Shown one piece after another: positions 4,896-7,297 of a DNA stretch of 7,297 bases. This DNA is from JBQCHF01 sp051953655 (GTDB lineage: Bacteria; Actinomycetota; Actinomycetes; Motilibacterales; Motilibacteraceae): the NCBI GenBank assembly GCA_051953655.1, contig JBQCIO010000045.1, forward strand, positions 1 through 7,297. The letters are read 5' to 3'. The notes below the pieces were generated by a model. That model was not told the DNA's origin. It did no database searches and was given only the letters and a program-made list of their open reading frames with translations. A program made the position numbers and the translations under genes. Each line of letters opens with the position of its first letter. Position 1 is the stretch's first letter.

Positions 4896-7297
4896 ATGAG
4901 CGCCGACACCCGCCCAGTCCCCTCCCACCGCCGCCCCGCGCGCTCCCGCCGCCCGCTGCTGTTCACGGCGATCGCGCTCATCGCCTGGTTCGTGCTGGGC
5001 AGCGTGCTCGGCCCGGTCTCCGGCAAGCTCAGCGAGGTCCAGAAGAACGACAACGCGTCGTTCCTGCCGGCCAGCGCGGAGTCGACGCGGGTCAACGAGC
5101 TGGTCGCGAAGTTCAACGAGACGACCACGTTCCCCGCACTGGTCCTCACCACCGGCGACGGGAAGCTGCCGGCGGACGCGGTGCAGAAGGTGAACGCGTT
5201 CGCGCAGACCATCCCCGGCCTGAAGATCGTGGAGGAGGGCGGCGGCGACAGCGGCCGCACGGTGGCCGACTACCTCGTCCCGGGCGCACCGCTCACGGCC
5301 ATCCCGTCCCAGGACGGCGAGGCCGTGCTGCTCAACGTCAGCCTCGACGGCGACAAGATCGCCGACCCGCTGCCGGACGGGAAGCCGGCGCTCAAGCCGC
5401 TCGTCGACTCCATCGACGCCGCGGCGGCCACGGCGCTGCCGGGGTACCAGGTCTACGTCACCGGCCCGGCCGGCATCCTCGCCGACCTGTTCTCGGTGTT
5501 CGGCGCCCTGGACGTCCAGCTCCTGCTGGTCACCGGCATCGTCGTCGCGATCATCCTGGTGCTGGTCTACCGCAGCCCGTTCCTGTGGCTGATCCCGTTG
5601 CTCAGCGCGGGCTTCGCGCTCACCGCCGCCCAGGGGATCGTCTACTACCTGGCCAAGAACGACGTGCTCACCCTCAACGGCCAGAGCCAGGGGATCCTGC
5701 TGGTGCTGGTGTTCGGCGCTGGTACCGACTACGCGCTGCTGGTGGTGAGCAGGTACCGCGAGGAGCTGCACCACTTCGAGTCCCACGCCGACGCGGTGAA
5801 GGCGGCCTGGAAGGGCACCTGGGAGCCGCTGGTCGCCTCGGCCGCCACGGTGAGCGTGGGCCTGCTCTGCCTGCTGTTCAGCGAGCTCAACTCCAACAAG
5901 TCGACCGGTCCGGTCGCCGCCGTCGGCATCGTGTGCGCGCTCGCCGCCATGCTCACGTTCCTGCCGGCGCTGCTGATGCTGCCCTCGATCGTGCTGCCGT
6001 TCGCCGGTGCCGTCGCCGGCGTGCTGCTCGCGTTCGCCGTCCGTTTCCTGCTCGGCCTGGCCGACGTCGACCTGCCCGGCGCCGCGATCGGCGTCTCCGC
6101 GCTGGTGGGGGCCGTCGTCGTCACGGCGGTCATGTGGCGGTTCGTGCGCGCCACTCCTGGGCGCTGGGTGTTCTGGCCCAAGGTGCCCGGGCACGACGAC
6201 GTCGACGAGCGCCTGTCCGGCGTCTGGTCCAAGGTGGCCGGCGCCGTGGGCCGTCGCCCGGTCGGCTTCGCCCTCGTCTCCACCGTGGTCCTGCTCGCGC
6301 TGGTCTCGTTCGTCCCGACCCTCAAGGTCGACGGCCTGTCCCAGACCGACTCGTTCACCAACCGCCCGGCGTCGGTGAAGGGCCAGGACGAGCTGACCGC
6401 GCACTTCCCCGGCGGGGCCGGCAGCCCGGCGATCATCATCGCCAAGGCGGACCAGGCCGACGCCGTGGTGGCCGCGGCCAGGTCCACCAAGGGCGTGGCG
6501 GACGTGGTGCCGTATACGGGCCAGGCGCCGCAGCAGGGCGGCGCGGGCGCCGCGCAGCCCAAGGTCGTCGACGGCCTGGTGCAGCTGCAGGCGACCCTGG
6601 CGGCGCCGATCGACTCGCTCGCCGCCGAGGACACGGTGCGGGCGCTGCGCCAGAACGTGTCGAAGGTGGACGGGGCGCAGGCGCTCGTGGGCGGCTACAC
6701 GGCGGTGAACCTGGACACCCAGGACGCCAGCCGGCGCGACCGCGACGTCATCATCCCGATCGTCCTCGCCGTGATCCTGGTGATCCTCGGCCTGCTCCTA
6801 CGCTCCGTCGTGGCGCCGGTGATCCTCATCATCACGGTGGTGCTCAGCTTCTTCGCCACCCTCGGGGCCTGCGCCGTGGTGTTCAACCACCTCTTCGACT
6901 TCGCCGGCGCCGACACCTCGTTCCCGCTGTTCGCGTTCACGTTCCTGGTCGCCCTGGGCGTGGACTACAACATCTTCCTCATGACCCGGGTCCGGGAGGA
7001 GAGCGTGCGCCAGGGGACCAAGCCGGGGACGCTCAAGGCGCTCACGGTGACCGGCGGGGTCATCACCAGCGCCGGCATCATCCTGGCCGCCACCTACGCC
7101 GTCCTCGGGGTGCTGCCGCTGGTCTTCCTGGCCGAGCTCGGCTTCGCCGTCGCCTTCGGCGTGCTGCTCGACACCCTGGTCGTGCGCTCGCTGCTGGTGC
7201 CTTCGCTCGTGCTCCTCATCGGCAAGCGCGTCTGGTGGCCCAGCCGCCTCGCCCGCGCCGAGGAGGCCCCGCCGCTCCCGCCCGCGGGCGAGCGGCG
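4896..7297 (+). CDS. MMPL/RND-family membrane transporter (last residues beyond window)
   Basis: Proton-driven inner-membrane exporter of the MmpL type; known members move lipids, polyketides or drugs, and the cargo here cannot be told. The frame is open for 800 codons to the right edge and already includes the usual closing segment (KRVWWPSRLA near 780), so little is missing. Seen: a basic Arg/Pro-rich N-terminus (1-19); TM1 about 20-41; an extracytoplasmic domain to about 205; TM2-TM6 (about 208-368); TM7 about 457-474; a second extracytoplasmic domain to about 614; TM8-TM12 in the C-terminal part. The paired proton-relay motifs are GAGTDYALL in TM4 (Asp278, Tyr279) and ALGVDYNIF in TM10 (Asp690, Tyr691). 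Unusual: residues 366-422 carry two extra hydrophobic segments before RWVFWPKVP. Divergent from a MarR regulator with a dyad in between, so expression is probably ligand-induced. No MmpS or adaptor partner is visible. Confidence 0.93.
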   Translation, partial: MSADTRPVPSHRRPARSRRPLLFTAIALIAWFVLGSVLGPVSGKLSEVQKNDNASFLPASAESTRVNELVAKFNETTTFPALVLTTGDGKLPADAVQKVNAFAQTIPGLKIVEEGGGDSGRTVADYLVPGAPLTAIPSQDGEAVLLNVSLDGDKIADPLPDGKPALKPLVDSIDAAAATALPGYQVYVTGPAGILADLFSVFGALDVQLLLVTGIVVAIILVLVYRSPFLWLIPLLSAGFALTAAQGIVYYLAKNDVLTLNGQSQGILLVLVFGAGTDYALLVVSRYREELHHFESHADAVKAAWKGTWEPLVASAATVSVGLLCLLFSELNSNKSTGPVAAVGIVCALAAMLTFLPALLMLPSIVLPFAGAVAGVLLAFAVRFLLGLADVDLPGAAIGVSALVGAVVVTAVMWRFVRATPGRWVFWPKVPGHDDVDERLSGVWSKVAGAVGRRPVGFALVSTVVLLALVSFVPTLKVDGLSQTDSFTNRPASVKGQDELTAHFPGGAGSPAIIIAKADQADAVVAAARSTKGVADVVPYTGQAPQQGGAGAAQPKVVDGLVQLQATLAAPIDSLAAEDTVRALRQNVSKVDGAQALVGGYTAVNLDTQDASRRDRDVIIPIVLAVILVILGLLLRSVVAPVILIITVVLSFFATLGACAVVFNHLFDFAGADTSFPLFAFTFLVALGVDYNIFLMTRVREESVRQGTKPGTLKALTVTGGVITSAGIILAATYAVLGVLPLVFLAELGFAVAFGVLLDTLVVRSLLVPSLVLLIGKRVWWPSRLARAEEAPPLPPAGER

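Noticed and set aside
4781..5260. N-terminal extension of the MarR frame by about 160 residues
   Set aside because: It runs antisense into the start of the MMPL gene and through the divergent promoter region. The MarR domain is full length from 4780, which has a well-placed -10 box.
4836..6404. Long minus-strand open frame of 522 codons across the MMPL gene, and another at 5729-6634
   Set aside because: Antisense shadows of a well-supported transporter. The translations are low-complexity His/Arg/Asp/Gly-rich strings or Ser/Thr-rich strings with no motif, as expected when GC-rich codons are read in the wrong frame.

Overview
The window is very GC-rich DNA (clearly above 70% by eye, not computed) with codons ending almost always in G or C, frequent GTG starts, an F420-type oxidoreductase and an MmpL-like transporter. 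Together these point to a high-GC actinobacterium. The LipA sequence looks like those I remember from Geodermatophilaceae-type soil actinobacteria, but that placement is a guess. I see no mobile element, phage gene, RNA gene or CRISPR array. The content is mostly ordinary chromosomal metabolism.

Layout from left to right: (1) 1-674, minus strand, a PlsC-type acyltransferase cut off by the window edge; (2) 745-1677, minus, lipA, lipoyl synthase; (3) 1678-1838, an intergenic stretch with a strong hairpin (1733-1772) and a four-copy 16-bp tandem repeat (1790-1853) that runs into the 3' end of the next gene; (4) 1839-2399, minus, an unrecognised small four-helix membrane protein; (5) 2521-3453, plus, a luciferase-like F420-dependent oxidoreductase, divergent from gene 4; (6) 3454-3530, a convergent terminator hairpin; (7) 3531-4289, minus, lipB, octanoyltransferase; (8) 4319-4780, minus, a MarR-family regulator 29 bp upstream of lipB; (9) 4781-4895, a divergent control region with an 18-bp dyad; (10) 4896-7297, plus, an MMPL/RND-type transporter that runs off the right edge close to its natural C-terminus.

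Functional links: LipB and LipA are the two consecutive steps of de novo lipoate assembly (octanoyl transfer, then sulfur insertion). They are not adjacent here. Each has its own start region, and the two start regions are strikingly alike (-10-like TASGCT, GAC, then GTG). The MarR regulator and the divergent MMPL exporter form a typical regulator/efflux pair, and a perfect 7-bp-arm dyad overlaps the likely exporter promoter. PlsC belongs to phospholipid synthesis. The roles of the LLM oxidoreductase and the small membrane protein are unknown.

I did not find a convincing new biological system. The items most worth a second look are: the tandem repeat in which every unit carries the end of the upstream gene including its stop, closing all three frames; the shared lipA/lipB leaderless promoter; the putative MarR operator; and a two-helix insertion in the MMPL protein.
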